Below, piece after piece: positions 52,076 to 61,679 of a stretch of 64,000 nt of DNA (position 1 is its first letter; every line of letters starts with the position of its first letter). A program made the translations under genes and the position numbers. A model generated the notes under the pieces. It saw only the letters and a program-made list of their open reading frames with translations, did no database searches and was not told the DNA's origin. This stretch comes from PXAP01 sp964520585. GTDB taxonomy: Bacteria > Bacteroidota > Bacteroidia > Bacteroidales > PUMT01. The DNA is taken from NCBI GenBank assembly GCA_964520585.1, contig CAZFOO010000011.1, forward strand, positions 1 to 64,000, in the 5' to 3' direction.

Positions 52076-53233
52076 TTAATGATTGATCTTTTTAAAATTC
52101 TGCCACCACCGTTCAGGTACTATCTGCCTGCACGCCATCTGGTAATCCTGGTAGGAACTGGCAACCATCATGGCGGAAGGGAGCCTGGAGGAGGGAACCT
52201 CCATCCACCAGCGTTCACTGATATTGCTTTTATAAAAAATGATATCACTTCCTGAAGCCGTAAGGTTGACTATATATTTTGTGCAATCGGCTGATGGTCT
52301 GAAGGGATACTCGTTCTTCCTTTTGTAATAGCCATCGATGAAGTACCATGCGATATGAGCTACCTGATGTGCCGTGTGATTTCTGATGTCATATTCCGAA
52401 TACCAGTCAAATATAGCTATACTGGAAAGCCTCTCGCTTTTCCCGCCGTACCAGGCAAGCTGGCAGACCTCCTCGCCTGCAAAACCGTTGGGCGAAGGAA
52501 ACACCGCAGCAGGGGCATCAGATTGTCTTATTGACGACATGCTTATCATCAAAAGGTCGGTGTCGCGGATCACCGGCTCCATTTCTTCAAGGTTTTCCCT
52601 GGCCATGCCCAGCCTGAAAAAGTCAAAAAGCATTTCTTCAAGCAGATCTGTCTCATTAGTTCCGGCAAAATATGACTGGTAACCAATATTGGTGTAATTG
52701 AAAAGGTATTTTGATTTTGAGGCAATAATACCGGCCAGATATGAATCCTTTTCTATATCATCATAATGGTTTGCTGAAAGTCCCGGCTGACTGTCCACCG
52801 CCGTCAGGTTTATGGTGGATTTGTTTTTTTCATAGGCATGAAACAATCCCAGGGTCAGGCCCTTACTGCCACCTATGATAAGGGGGATGGTTTTTTTTTC
52901 AAGTAATTCTGCTGCTATATCCCTTAGGGCAGCCAGACTGTCATTTACACTTTTTCCTTCCCTTAGGTTTCCCAGATCGGCAATTTTCATTTGCCTGCTT
53001 GTTTGCGATAATCCATACAGGCATTTTCTTGTCTGATCAGCCGCATTGCAGCAATTGGTTTTGTGGATATTACGGTACTCAGATAAGCCTAAAATTGCAA
53101 TATCGGCATTTTCCCAATCCGGGAATTCACCATAAGCTTTATATTGATTTACCCGTGATCCGAAAGCATTTTTTTCTCCTATCCGGTAATCTGTTTCTAC
53201 CAGTACCGGTTCAAAATAGTCCTCTATATTCAT
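52076..53233 (-). CDS. ureohydrolase-fold pseudoenzyme (arginase/formimidoylglutamase-like)
   Basis: The 385 residues follow the arginase/ureohydrolase fold, but each metal motif has decayed. GGDHS reads GGSKG (in PLIIGGSKGLTLGLFHAY). DAHxD reads DSQPG (in LTAVDSQPGLSANHYDD). The late SxDxD motif reads SMSSI, followed by APAAVFPSPNGFAGEEV. Only the first Asp of the second motif remains, so the enzyme should not bind two Mn. The gene lies 6 nt after topA and upstream of the T9SS operon, a position I recall being occupied by formimidoylglutamase-like genes in other Bacteroidota. It may have a structural or binding role. Confidence 0.75.
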   Translation of the reverse strand: MNIEDYFEPVLVETDYRIGEKNAFGSRVNQYKAYGEFPDWENADIAILGLSEYRNIHKTNCCNAADQTRKCLYGLSQTSRQMKIADLGNLREGKSVNDSLAALRDIAAELLEKKTIPLIIGGSKGLTLGLFHAYEKNKSTINLTAVDSQPGLSANHYDDIEKDSYLAGIIASKSKYLFNYTNIGYQSYFAGTNETDLLEEMLFDFFRLGMARENLEEMEPVIRDTDLLMISMSSIRQSDAPAAVFPSPNGFAGEEVCQLAWYGGKSERLSSIAIFDWYSEYDIRNHTAHQVAHIAWYFIDGYYKRKNEYPFRPSADCTKYIVNLTASGSDIIFYKSNISERWWMEVPSSRLPSAMMVASSYQDYQMACRQIVPERWWQNFKKINH

Positions 53234-53239
53234 TGCCGG

Positions 53240-55591
53240 CTATTTCTTTTTTTGTGGTTTTTTCTTTCCGCCAGGTTTCTTTTTTGCTGGTTTATCTTTT
53301 TGTTTACTGATTAAATCAAGGCACTCTTTACTGGTGAGATTTTCCGGTTCAACATCCTTCGGGATTTTGTAATTCTTTTTCTTATAAGAAATATAAGGGC
53401 CCCATCTTCCCTTTAGAACTGCCATGCCTTCTGGTTCTTCAAATACCCTTATTATTTTTTCTTTTTCAGCCTTACGTTTTTCGAGGATAAGCTCAATAGC
53501 ACGATCCAGTTCAATGGTATAAGGGCTGTCGGTATCCTGCCTGATGGAAACGAATTTATTATCGTGCCTGATGTATGGCCCGAAACGGCCAATTCCGGCT
53601 ACAACATCCTCATCTTCGAATTGACCAAGTTTTCTTGGCAGCTTAAAAAGTTCAAGAGCCTCTTCCAGGGTGATTGTCTCCAGACGTTGATCTTTACGAA
53701 GTGCTGCGAATTTTGGTTTTTCTTCTGCATCTGATTCGCCTATCTGGGCCATTGGACCGTATCTTCCGATTCTCACATAAAGATTTTTTCCGGTTTCAGG
53801 ATCAGTCACAATATGCCTTTCACCCTTGTTCCGCTCAGATGTCTCGATTGTTTTTTCTACTTTTTTATGGAAAGGGTCGTAAAACTTGTCTATCATTTTT
53901 GGCCAGGAAAGCTTGCCTTCGGCTATATCATCAAATTCCCTTTCAACAATTGCAGTAAAGTTGTAATCTAATATGTCATTAAAATGATCCATCAGAAAAT
54001 CATTGACTACCATGCCTATATCGTTGGGGAACAATTTTGCTTTTTCTGAACCGGTAATTTCGGTGCGGGTATCTTCTTTCAGGTTATTATTGTCTTTAAG
54101 TTCCATAACCCGGTATTCTCTTGGAGTACCTGGCCGGTCTTCTTTTACCACATATCCCCTGTTCTGGATATTTGAGATAGTTGGAGCATAGGTGGAGGGC
54201 CTGCCAATGCCCAGCTCTTCCAGCTTTTTTACCAGGCTCGCTTCTGTATATCTGGGAGGATGCTGACTGAAGCGTTCGCTGGCAGTTATTTCACGTGCTG
54301 TAAGCGATTCGCCCTTTTTTAGTGGTGGGAGCAGGCTTTTCACCTGTTCCTCCTGTTCTTCATCGTGTGATTCCATATATACTTTAAGGAACCCCTCAAA
54401 TTTCATGACTTCACCGGTAGCTACGAAATTTTCCTCAGCTTTTGACACGCTAATGGTCACAGTGGTTTTTTCAAACTTTGCGTCACTCATTTGTGAGGCA
54501 ACGGTACGTTTCCAGATAAGTTCGTATAATCTCTGCTCGTTGGCATTACTGCCTTCATCCCTGTTCTCTATGTAGGTGGGCCTGATTGCTTCATGGGCTT
54601 CCTGGGCTCCTTTGGAGCTGGTTTTATATTTTCTGGTATTAAGATATTTATCTCCAAAATCTGATTTGATCAAAGAGGCTGTGGCGGACAATACAGAATC
54701 GGCAAGATTCAGGGAGTCCGTTCTCATATATGTTATCTTACCTGATTCGTAAAGCCTCTGGGCAATAGACATGGTCTGGCCAACGGAAAATCCAAGTTTT
54801 CTGCCGGCTTCCTGCTGCAGTGTTGACGTTGTAAAAGGTGCAGATGGTGATTTTTTTGAAGGTTTGGTGCTAATGCCGGTAACTTCATAAACAGATCCGG
54901 TACACTGGTTTAAAAACTCCCTTGCGCTGTCAATGTCGGGAAATCTTTTAGGTAATTCAGCCCGGAATCTGGTTTTTGAACCGTTTTTATCTTGTGTTTC
55001 AAAAATGGCGGTTACCCTGAAAGCCGAAGAACTTTTGAAGGAAAGGATCTCCCTTTCTCTCTCAACGAGAAGTCGTACTGCCACGGACTGCACTCTCCCT
55101 GCTGATAGGGAAGGCTTAACTTTTTTCCATAGCACCGGCGAGAGCTCAAAACCCACCAGCCGGTCCAGTACTCTCCTTGCCTGCTGGGCATCCACAAGCT
55201 CCATGTTAATAGGTCTGGGATTGGTTATTGCTTTTAAAATGGCCTCCCTGGTAATCTCATGGAAAACTATACGCCTGACTTTTTCAGGCTTAAGCTTAAG
55301 AACATCAAAAAGGTGCCAGGCAATAGCCTCTCCTTCCCTGTCCTCATCTGAGGCTAGCCATACCGTCCCGGCTTTTGCCGAAGCCTTTCTGAGCTCCTCA
55401 ACAACCTTTTTTTTGTCTTCAGGTATAATGTACTGGGGGGTATATCCGTTCTCTATATCTATGCCATAATTTTTTTTGGACAGATCTCTTATGTGTCCGT
55501 AACTTGATTTTACCGTGAAATCTTTTCCTAAAAATTTCTCTATGGTTTTTGCTTTTGCCGGTGATTCAACTATTACCAGATTGTCAGCCAT
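53240..55591 (-). CDS. topA: DNA topoisomerase I
   Basis: The 783-residue type IA topoisomerase opens with the Toprim domain (MADNLVIVESPAKAKTIEKF; DEDREGEAIAWHL). The catalytic Tyr is in GKITYMRTDSLNLA. The C-terminus has TopA_C repeats, with no Cys-rich zinc fingers, and a Lys/Pro-rich tail (PAKKKPGGKKKPQKKK). It relaxes negative supercoils. The upstream minus strand has TTACTTTG at 55625-55632, one base off the -7 consensus. Confidence 0.95.
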   Translation of the reverse strand: MADNLVIVESPAKAKTIEKFLGKDFTVKSSYGHIRDLSKKNYGIDIENGYTPQYIIPEDKKKVVEELRKASAKAGTVWLASDEDREGEAIAWHLFDVLKLKPEKVRRIVFHEITREAILKAITNPRPINMELVDAQQARRVLDRLVGFELSPVLWKKVKPSLSAGRVQSVAVRLLVEREREILSFKSSSAFRVTAIFETQDKNGSKTRFRAELPKRFPDIDSAREFLNQCTGSVYEVTGISTKPSKKSPSAPFTTSTLQQEAGRKLGFSVGQTMSIAQRLYESGKITYMRTDSLNLADSVLSATASLIKSDFGDKYLNTRKYKTSSKGAQEAHEAIRPTYIENRDEGSNANEQRLYELIWKRTVASQMSDAKFEKTTVTISVSKAEENFVATGEVMKFEGFLKVYMESHDEEQEEQVKSLLPPLKKGESLTAREITASERFSQHPPRYTEASLVKKLEELGIGRPSTYAPTISNIQNRGYVVKEDRPGTPREYRVMELKDNNNLKEDTRTEITGSEKAKLFPNDIGMVVNDFLMDHFNDILDYNFTAIVEREFDDIAEGKLSWPKMIDKFYDPFHKKVEKTIETSERNKGERHIVTDPETGKNLYVRIGRYGPMAQIGESDAEEKPKFAALRKDQRLETITLEEALELFKLPRKLGQFEDEDVVAGIGRFGPYIRHDNKFVSIRQDTDSPYTIELDRAIELILEKRKAEKEKIIRVFEEPEGMAVLKGRWGPYISYKKKNYKIPKDVEPENLTSKECLDLISKQKDKPAKKKPGGKKKPQKKK

Positions 55592-55799
55592 GTTATTTCT
55601 TTTTGAGAATCAGTTAAAAATGCACAAAGTAAAACATTTCTCCTGTAAAAAAGCATAAAATTTTTATTAAAAAAATATCCAAAATTTATGCTTGCAGCAG
55701 GAAATACTTCGTTTTAAATTTTATAATTTAACTTAATCAGTTTATTTAACAATTAATAAGCTATTTGATAAAAAGCAAGATACGTTTTCCAGTCCGCTG

Positions 55800-55851
55800 A
55801 ATCCTCATGGAATGAAATTATGCTTTGATTTATAAAGTGTTGATGAGGATT
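55800..55851. other. inverted repeat upstream of the PBP1A gene
   Basis: AATCCTCAT 55800-55808 and ATGAGGATT 55843-55851 are exact inverses, with a 34-nt loop. The arm core ATCCTCATG resembles that of the psrA leader hairpin (ATCCCTCATG). It lies in the 466-nt divergent gap between topA and the PBP1A gene, whose remainder is AT-rich without a gene. Confidence 0.4.
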
Positions 55852-55949
55852 TTACATAAAAAAAATTTATCCGTCTGTATCTAATCTGACTGAAAAAAAT
55901 CATCTGCATTTGGCATTGTAACGTCAGGATTTTAGTAAATATTATTTAG

Positions 55950-55957
55950 TATTTTTG
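55950..55957 (+). promoter_or_regulatory. PBP1A promoter -7 box
   Basis: TATTTTTG fits TAnnTTTG. It would start transcription near 55964, leaving only about 7 nt before the ATG at 55971 but about 94 nt before the ATG at 56058, which supports the second start. No -33 TTG is seen. Confidence 0.5.
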
Positions 55958-56057
55958 TGGCGTTTAATAAATGGCAGTTGGATATTTTGAAATTAAATTA
56001 AAACCCGGTAGTATTGATTTTAAAAACCGCAAACATAAACATATTTATTATATAGAA

Positions 56058-58418
56058 ATGGATAAAGAAAAGAATAAAATACCTGGCAGGCACCGGAAAT
56101 ACCTGATGATATTCTGGGGAATATTTTTTGTTCCGCTGTTGGTACTTATATTGCTGTTTAGTTTCATTTCTGCCGGATGGATGGGGTTTATGCCCAGTTT
56201 TGAAGATCTTGAGAATCCTCAAAACAATATTGCTTCACAGGTTATTTCGGCTGATGGTGAACTGTTGGGCCCTTATTACCTTCAAAACAGGACCTATGTT
56301 GAATTTGACGAACTATCTGATAATATTGTAAATGCTTTACTGGCAACAGAAGATATTCGTTTTCATAATCATGCGGGAATTGATGCAAGGGGACTGGCAC
56401 GTGTGTTTGTGAAGTCCATATTATTGGGCCAGAGTAGTGCCGGGGGGGGAAGTACAATCACCCAGCAGCTCGCAAAAAATCTTTTTCCACGTGACACCAC
56501 TGCTTACCGGTTTGGATTGATCAGGAAAATTAACCTTGGGCTTGCCAAGTTCAAGGAATGGATTACGGCCGTGAAGCTGGAAAGGAATTATACCAAGGAT
56601 GAGATAATTGTTATGTATCTCAATACTGTAGATTTTGGGAGCCACTCTTATGGGATAAAGACCGCTTCCCGTACTTTTTTCAATACCACAACCGATTCTC
56701 TAAAGATTGAAGAGGCGGCTGTCCTTGTTGGAATATTACAGGCGCCATCATGGCTGAGCCCGGTGCGTAATCCCGACCGGGCCATTGCCCGGAGAAATGT
56801 TGTGCTCTCGCAGCTTAACAGGTATGATTTTATCTCAAACCATGAATTTGATTCTATTTCCGCTTTACCCATTGAACTGGATTATATGGTACAGGATCAC
56901 AATATCGGACCTGCACGGCATTTCCGTGAGCAGCTGCGGCGAATTCTGACTGCTAATGAGCCAATGAGACAATCATATTTGTTTTATGAGAGGTACAGGG
57001 AAGATTCCATAGAATGGGCCGAAAATCCACTTTATGGATGGACAAGAAAAAATTTCAAACCCGATGGTTCCAATTATAATTTATACAGCGACGGACTCAG
57101 AATTCGCACTACAATAGATTCACGTATGCAGAAATATGCCGAAGAGGCACTCAGGGAGCATCTGAGTCAGGATCTGCAGAAGGCTTTTGACGGTGTAAAG
57201 CGGACATACCAGCGGAACCCGTTTTCAGATGACCTTACCGCCGAACAAGTGGACCTGAATATGGAGAGATCGATGCGACAGACAGACCGTTACAGGTCCC
57301 TTAACAGTGCGGGGGTTTCTAATGATTCTATTGTGAAAGCATTCAATACTCCGGTTTCCATGACGGTATTTTCATGGGAAGGAGAGATTGATACCATTAT
57401 GTCGCCAATGGATTCCATCAGATATTACAAAGGTTTTCTGAGATCGGGTTTTATGGCCATGGATCCATCAAACGGCCACATCAAAGCTTATGTGGGCGGC
57501 CCCGATTACAAGTATTTCAAATTTGATCATGTTAAGCAGGGCAAGAACCAGGTAGGTTCGGTATTTAAACCCTTCCTTTATACGCTGGCCATGCAGGAAG
57601 GCTTTACTCCATGCTGGGAGGTGGCTAATGTGTCTCAATCCTTCGAGGTGAACGATTCGATATGGACCCCGAAAAATGCCGGACCCACCGACTACGACGG
57701 TGAAATGGTCACATTGAAATGGGGCCTTGCCAATTCGGTAAATAATATCTCCGCCTGGCTTATGAAACAGTTTAACCCCCCCGCGGTTATTGAAGTGGTC
57801 AGGAAAATGGGAATCCGGAGCCACATTGATCCGGTTTTATCTGTATTTATGGGGACCTCCGACATATCTCTTTATGAAATGGTGGGGGCATTTTCCACCT
57901 ATGCAAATAAAGGTGTTTATAATGTACCCGTAATGGTTACCAGGATAGAGGACCGGCACGGAAATGTTCTTGCCGAGTTTAAGCCACGCATGGAAGAGGC
58001 TATTTCGGAGGAGGCAGCCTACCTGATGCTGAACCTTCTTGAGTCTGTTGTAAATGAAGGAACCGGCATAAGGCTGAGGACAAAATATGGTTTTTCCGGA
58101 CAGATGGCCGGAAAAACAGGGACAACCCAGGGCTATTCTGACGGATGGTTTATGGGACTGGTACCCAGTCTGGTTGGTGGTGTATGGAGTGGGGGCGAGG
58201 ACAGGGGGATAAGGTTCAATAACATAGCCCAGGGCCAGGGTGCAAATATGGCACTGCCCGTGTGGGCTCTTTTCATGGAGAAGGTATATGCTGATGAGGA
58301 GCTTGGTATTACTGAAGACGACCAGTTTGAGGAGCCGCCCGGGTTTGATGTAAACCTGGATTGCGACGAGTTATTCCGTTCAGCGCCTGTACGTCAGTAT
58401 GATGAATATAACTACTAA
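56058..58418 (+). CDS. penicillin-binding protein 1A (bifunctional peptidoglycan synthase)
   Basis: From ATG 56058 this is 786 residues. It has a short cytoplasmic tail and one membrane anchor (IFFVPLLVLILLFSFISAGW). The GT51 transglycosylase domain has LATEDIRFHNHAGIDARGLA and GGSTITQQLAKNLF. The transpeptidase domain has SVFK in QVGSVFKPFLYTLAM, SVNNISAW and KTGTTQGYSDGWF. It polymerises and cross-links peptidoglycan outside the inner membrane. The frame extends to an ATG at 55971, but the promoter position and the family start MDKEKNK favour 56058. It is convergent with radA, with a 4-nt overlap. Confidence 0.93.
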   Translation: MDKEKNKIPGRHRKYLMIFWGIFFVPLLVLILLFSFISAGWMGFMPSFEDLENPQNNIASQVISADGELLGPYYLQNRTYVEFDELSDNIVNALLATEDIRFHNHAGIDARGLARVFVKSILLGQSSAGGGSTITQQLAKNLFPRDTTAYRFGLIRKINLGLAKFKEWITAVKLERNYTKDEIIVMYLNTVDFGSHSYGIKTASRTFFNTTTDSLKIEEAAVLVGILQAPSWLSPVRNPDRAIARRNVVLSQLNRYDFISNHEFDSISALPIELDYMVQDHNIGPARHFREQLRRILTANEPMRQSYLFYERYREDSIEWAENPLYGWTRKNFKPDGSNYNLYSDGLRIRTTIDSRMQKYAEEALREHLSQDLQKAFDGVKRTYQRNPFSDDLTAEQVDLNMERSMRQTDRYRSLNSAGVSNDSIVKAFNTPVSMTVFSWEGEIDTIMSPMDSIRYYKGFLRSGFMAMDPSNGHIKAYVGGPDYKYFKFDHVKQGKNQVGSVFKPFLYTLAMQEGFTPCWEVANVSQSFEVNDSIWTPKNAGPTDYDGEMVTLKWGLANSVNNISAWLMKQFNPPAVIEVVRKMGIRSHIDPVLSVFMGTSDISLYEMVGAFSTYANKGVYNVPVMVTRIEDRHGNVLAEFKPRMEEAISEEAAYLMLNLLESVVNEGTGIRLRTKYGFSGQMAGKTGTTQGYSDGWFMGLVPSLVGGVWSGGEDRGIRFNNIAQGQGANMALPVWALFMEKVYADEELGITEDDQFEEPPGFDVNLDCDELFRSAPVRQYDEYNY

Positions 58419-59770
58419 AAAAGAAGTTTAACCAGGTCTTCCACTTTCCCGGCACGAAGGACTTTTATTTTATGGCTTTTGCGGAGGTTTTCAGCTTTAT
58501 TGAAAGATGAGATCACTATATTTTGAAATCCCATCTTTTCAGCTTCGCTGATCCTCTGTTCCAGTCTCCCGACCGGCCTTATTTCGCCGGAGAGCCCAAC
58601 CTCCCCGGCAAAACAGGTGTTCTGTGCCACCGGAAGATCGGTGTCGGAAGAGAGTATTGCGGTTATCACGGCAAGATCGGTTGCAGGATCAGTAACTTTC
58701 AGTCCCCCCGCAATGTTCAGGAACACATCCTTTGCCGCCAGCCTGAAGCCCGCTCTTTTCTCGAGTACGGCAAGCAGCATGCTGAGCCGCCGGAGGTCAA
58801 ATCCCGTGGATGACCTTTGCGGTGTGCCGTAAGCTGCCGAACTAACCAGTGCCTGTATTTCAACAAGGAAGGGACGAATACCGTCCACCATGGCAGATAT
58901 CGCCACACCACTCATATTTTCTTCATGCCGGGTGATAAGTATTTCAGAAGGATTATCCACCTCTCTGAGTCCGTCTCCCTGCATTTCGTAAAGGCCTATT
59001 TCGGAGGTTGAGCCAAAACGGTTTTTCAAGGATCTCAGCACGCGGTACATATGGTTGTGATCACCTTCAAAATGCAGCACTACATCGACAATATGCTCCA
59101 GCAGCTTTGGTCCGGCGAGTCCCCCTTCCTTAGTAATGTGGCCTATAAGCATTACCGGTGTGGAAGATTCCTTTGCATACCTGAGCAGTCCGGCTGCACA
59201 TTCCCTTATTTGCGAAACGCTCCCTGCAGGAGATTCTATATTATCCGACTGCAATGTCTGCACAGAATCAACAATTACAAGTCCCGGTTCCATGCCCTGC
59301 AAATGTGAATATATTGCCTCCAGGTTTGTTTCGCAAAGTATATAACAATTGCCGTTGCCGGAACCTATCCTGTCGGCCCTGAGCTTTATCTGCCTGCTGC
59401 TTTCCTCTCCTGTGATGTATAGTGTTTTTACCACGGTGGTATGAAGGGCAACCTGCAGGGCGAGTGTGGACTTGCCTATGCCCGGCTCACCACCCAGGAG
59501 GATGACTGAACCGTGAACCATACCTCCGCCGAGTATCCGGTTGAATTCCTTTCCATGGATATTCATGCGGGATTCGGTTGAGGGACTCATCTCTGACAAC
59601 AATTCCGGTACAGGTCTTGCTTTATTTTTGGGAGAAACCTTAGATGGTGAATGTGATACTATTTCTTCCACATAAGTGTTCCATTCTTTACAAGAGGGGC
59701 AACGGCCTATCCATTTGGAAGATCCCACTCCACAATTCTGGCATACATATACTGTTTTTGTTTTTGCCAT
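58415..59770 (-). CDS. radA: DNA repair protein RadA
   Basis: The 451 residues have the RadA layout: a C4 zinc finger (CQNCGVGSSKWIGRCPSC), Walker A GGEPGIGKST, the RadA motif KNRFGSTSEIGLYEM and a C-terminal Lon-like domain (FLNIAGGLKVTDPATDLAVI). It supports recombination branch migration. The length is normal. It is the last gene of panC-panD-flippase-rfaE2-radA, 2 nt after rfaE2. Confidence 0.96.
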   Translation of the reverse strand: MAKTKTVYVCQNCGVGSSKWIGRCPSCKEWNTYVEEIVSHSPSKVSPKNKARPVPELLSEMSPSTESRMNIHGKEFNRILGGGMVHGSVILLGGEPGIGKSTLALQVALHTTVVKTLYITGEESSRQIKLRADRIGSGNGNCYILCETNLEAIYSHLQGMEPGLVIVDSVQTLQSDNIESPAGSVSQIRECAAGLLRYAKESSTPVMLIGHITKEGGLAGPKLLEHIVDVVLHFEGDHNHMYRVLRSLKNRFGSTSEIGLYEMQGDGLREVDNPSEILITRHEENMSGVAISAMVDGIRPFLVEIQALVSSAAYGTPQRSSTGFDLRRLSMLLAVLEKRAGFRLAAKDVFLNIAGGLKVTDPATDLAVITAILSSDTDLPVAQNTCFAGEVGLSGEIRPVGRLEQRISEAEKMGFQNIVISSFNKAENLRKSHKIKVLRAGKVEDLVKLLF

Positions 59771-59772
59771 AA

Positions 59773-60276
59773 TTACTTGCGGTTATCCATTTCCGACAAT
59801 TTTCCTACTATCTGCGATGTAGAATAGCCTGCAACAAGATCAATGCTTTCAACTCTTCCTCCTTTTGCGGTAACGATATCATACCCTACGATTTCTTCGG
59901 GCTTGTAGTCGCTGCCTTTAACAAGGATATCTGGTTCCACCCGGCTTATCAGTTCTTTTGGAGTTTCCTGGTCAAAAAGGATCACGGCGGTGACAAAAGA
60001 GAAAGAGGCCAGGAGTAATGAACGGCTTTCTTCATCCTGGAGGGGGCGGGGAGGGCCCTTAATAGTCCTGACCGACCGGTCTGTGTTGAGGCCGACCACA
60101 AGCACATCTCCAAGTTCCGAAGCCCTGGCAAGGTATTCGGCATGCCCCCTGTGCAATATGTCGAAACACCCGTTGGTGAAGACTATCCGGTAGTCTTTAA
60201 ATCTCCAGTAGGCCAGCATTCGTTCAATACATTTGCCGGATAGAATTTTGGACTTAATGTTATCAAGTTTGCTCAT
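59773..60276 (-). CDS. rfaE2: D-glycero-beta-D-manno-heptose 1-phosphate adenylyltransferase
   Basis: The 167-residue cytidylyltransferase-fold enzyme has the nucleotide motif FTNGCFDILHRGHAEYL and a C-terminal GYSTSQIVGKL in place of the usual ISTSxI. It corresponds to the second half of HldE and makes ADP-heptose for lipopolysaccharide; the kinase half is not here. It lies 4 nt downstream of the flippase-like gene. Because the ADP-transferase family is broad, ethanolamine-type enzymes are a remote alternative. Confidence 0.87.
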   Translation of the reverse strand: MSKLDNIKSKILSGKCIERMLAYWRFKDYRIVFTNGCFDILHRGHAEYLARASELGDVLVVGLNTDRSVRTIKGPPRPLQDEESRSLLLASFSFVTAVILFDQETPKELISRVEPDILVKGSDYKPEEIVGYDIVTAKGGRVESIDLVAGYSTSQIVGKLSEMDNRK

Positions 60277-60280
60277 CTTA

Positions 60281-61324
60281 TTATGTATTATTTTCCGGTA
60301 TGGCCTCCCGGGGCACTGAAACAGATGCTTTATCCTTTTTTAAAAAAACTATGAACATGGAGAATGATCCGATAACTATCATCAGTAGGGCTTGCGATTC
60401 ATGCGCCAGAGTTGCAAAAACAAGTCCCTCTTCCCGTGAGATGCCATAAATACCCAGTCCAATGCTCACTATCCAGTGATAGGTTCCCATCCCACCCTGC
60501 ACCGGCGCCGCCATTCCCAGTCCCCCGATCACCATTATGAACAGCACATCGGGAGCATTGAGCGATGATGTTGCGGGAAGAGCCATAAAAACTGCCCATG
60601 TCATCAAACAATACATTACCCATATAAAAACTGTATGTGAAAGGAAATAAATTTTTTTTTCCAGTTTCAGTACCGATTTCATTCCCTCTGACACTCTTCT
60701 GAGGATTAAGGCAGACCGGCGGTATAATTTATATTTTCCGAGCCAGGGTTTGAGAATCCTGTATAAGAAAATCAGCAATAAAACAATTAACATGGTCACA
60801 ATTAAAAAATCCCGGGGGAAACCGGGCAGGGATGAGATGCGGCCGGCAAAGGGTTTAATCAGGTAGCTGTACAAAAAATTCCCGAAAACGTCAATTTTCA
60901 TAAAAAAGACCGATACAGCAAGCAAAATCAGGACCAGCAGGTCAGTTATCCTCTCTGTTATGACGGTCCCCAATAACGAACCAACCGGTATCCCATCGGT
61001 CCTGTTCAGTGAGCCGCACCTTGTAATTTCACCTATCCTCGGGAGTACAAAATTAGCCAGGTATCCGGTCATCAGGGAGTAAAAAGTATTTTTTAATAAT
61101 GGTCTGTAACCCAGCGGTTCGATAAGGATCATCCATCTTACTGCGCGGCTGATAAAGGCAAGTATTGCAAAAAAGAGAGAAAGCAATACCCATTCATATC
61201 TGGCAGCTTTCAGTCCCGCGATAAGATTTTCTATTGCGATGTCCCTGAAGGCTATCAACAGAAAAAAAAAACCCGCGGCCAGAAACAGCAGTATCCTGGA
61301 AGTTTTGATCAGGTTCTTTTTCAA
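60281..61324 (-). CDS. lysylphosphatidylglycerol synthase TM-region / UPF0104 flippase-like protein
   Basis: The protein has about eight membrane segments and the family marks EPLGYRPLLKNTFYSLMTGY, VLPRIGEITRCGSLNR and AAPVQGGMGTYHWIVSIGLG (the last quoted to its limit). No ATG occurs before the first helix. The TTG at 61324 lies 1 nt after the panD stop and gives MKKNLIKTSRILLFLAAGF, 347 residues; TTG codons at 61336 and 61378 overlap panD and are less likely. Related proteins move or modify lipids in the inner membrane. It belongs to the panC-panD-flippase-rfaE2-radA operon. Confidence 0.8.
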   Translation of the reverse strand: MKKNLIKTSRILLFLAAGFFFLLIAFRDIAIENLIAGLKAARYEWVLLSLFFAILAFISRAVRWMILIEPLGYRPLLKNTFYSLMTGYLANFVLPRIGEITRCGSLNRTDGIPVGSLLGTVITERITDLLVLILLAVSVFFMKIDVFGNFLYSYLIKPFAGRISSLPGFPRDFLIVTMLIVLLLIFLYRILKPWLGKYKLYRRSALILRRVSEGMKSVLKLEKKIYFLSHTVFIWVMYCLMTWAVFMALPATSSLNAPDVLFIMVIGGLGMAAPVQGGMGTYHWIVSIGLGIYGISREEGLVFATLAHESQALLMIVIGSFSMFIVFLKKDKASVSVPREAIPENNT

Positions 61325-61325
61325 A

Positions 61326-61679
61326 TCAGGGGACAAGTTTGTTAGTAACAGTATCCGGGAAAACAAGTGCAGGCTCAAAAGAACGTGCTTCAGTGCTATC
61401 CATCATGGCATAAGATATGATAATTATAATATCGTTAACAGCTACTTTTCTTGCGGCCGGACCGTTCATCCCGATTTGCCCGCTTCCTCTTTCACCTTTT
61501 ATTACATATGTCTCAAGGCGCTCACCATTATTTATGTTAACCACCTGAACCTTCTCATTTTCTATGAGATTGGCTGCATCCATGAGGTCCTCGTCGATGG
61601 TGATGCTCCCCACATAATTCAGATTAGCCTCTGTAACGCTTACCCGGTGAATTTTAGATTTTAATATTTCTATCATCAT
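61326..61679 (-). CDS. panD: aspartate 1-decarboxylase
   Basis: The 117-residue enzyme makes beta-alanine from aspartate for pantothenate. The self-cleavage site Gly-Ser lies at residues 24-25 in LNYVGSITID, where Ser becomes the pyruvoyl group. TNKLVP at the C-terminus is preceded by NGPAARKVAVND, a conserved loop. It overlaps panC by 4 nt. Confidence 0.95.
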   Translation of the reverse strand: MMIEILKSKIHRVSVTEANLNYVGSITIDEDLMDAANLIENEKVQVVNINNGERLETYVIKGERGSGQIGMNGPAARKVAVNDIIIIISYAMMDSTEARSFEPALVFPDTVTNKLVP

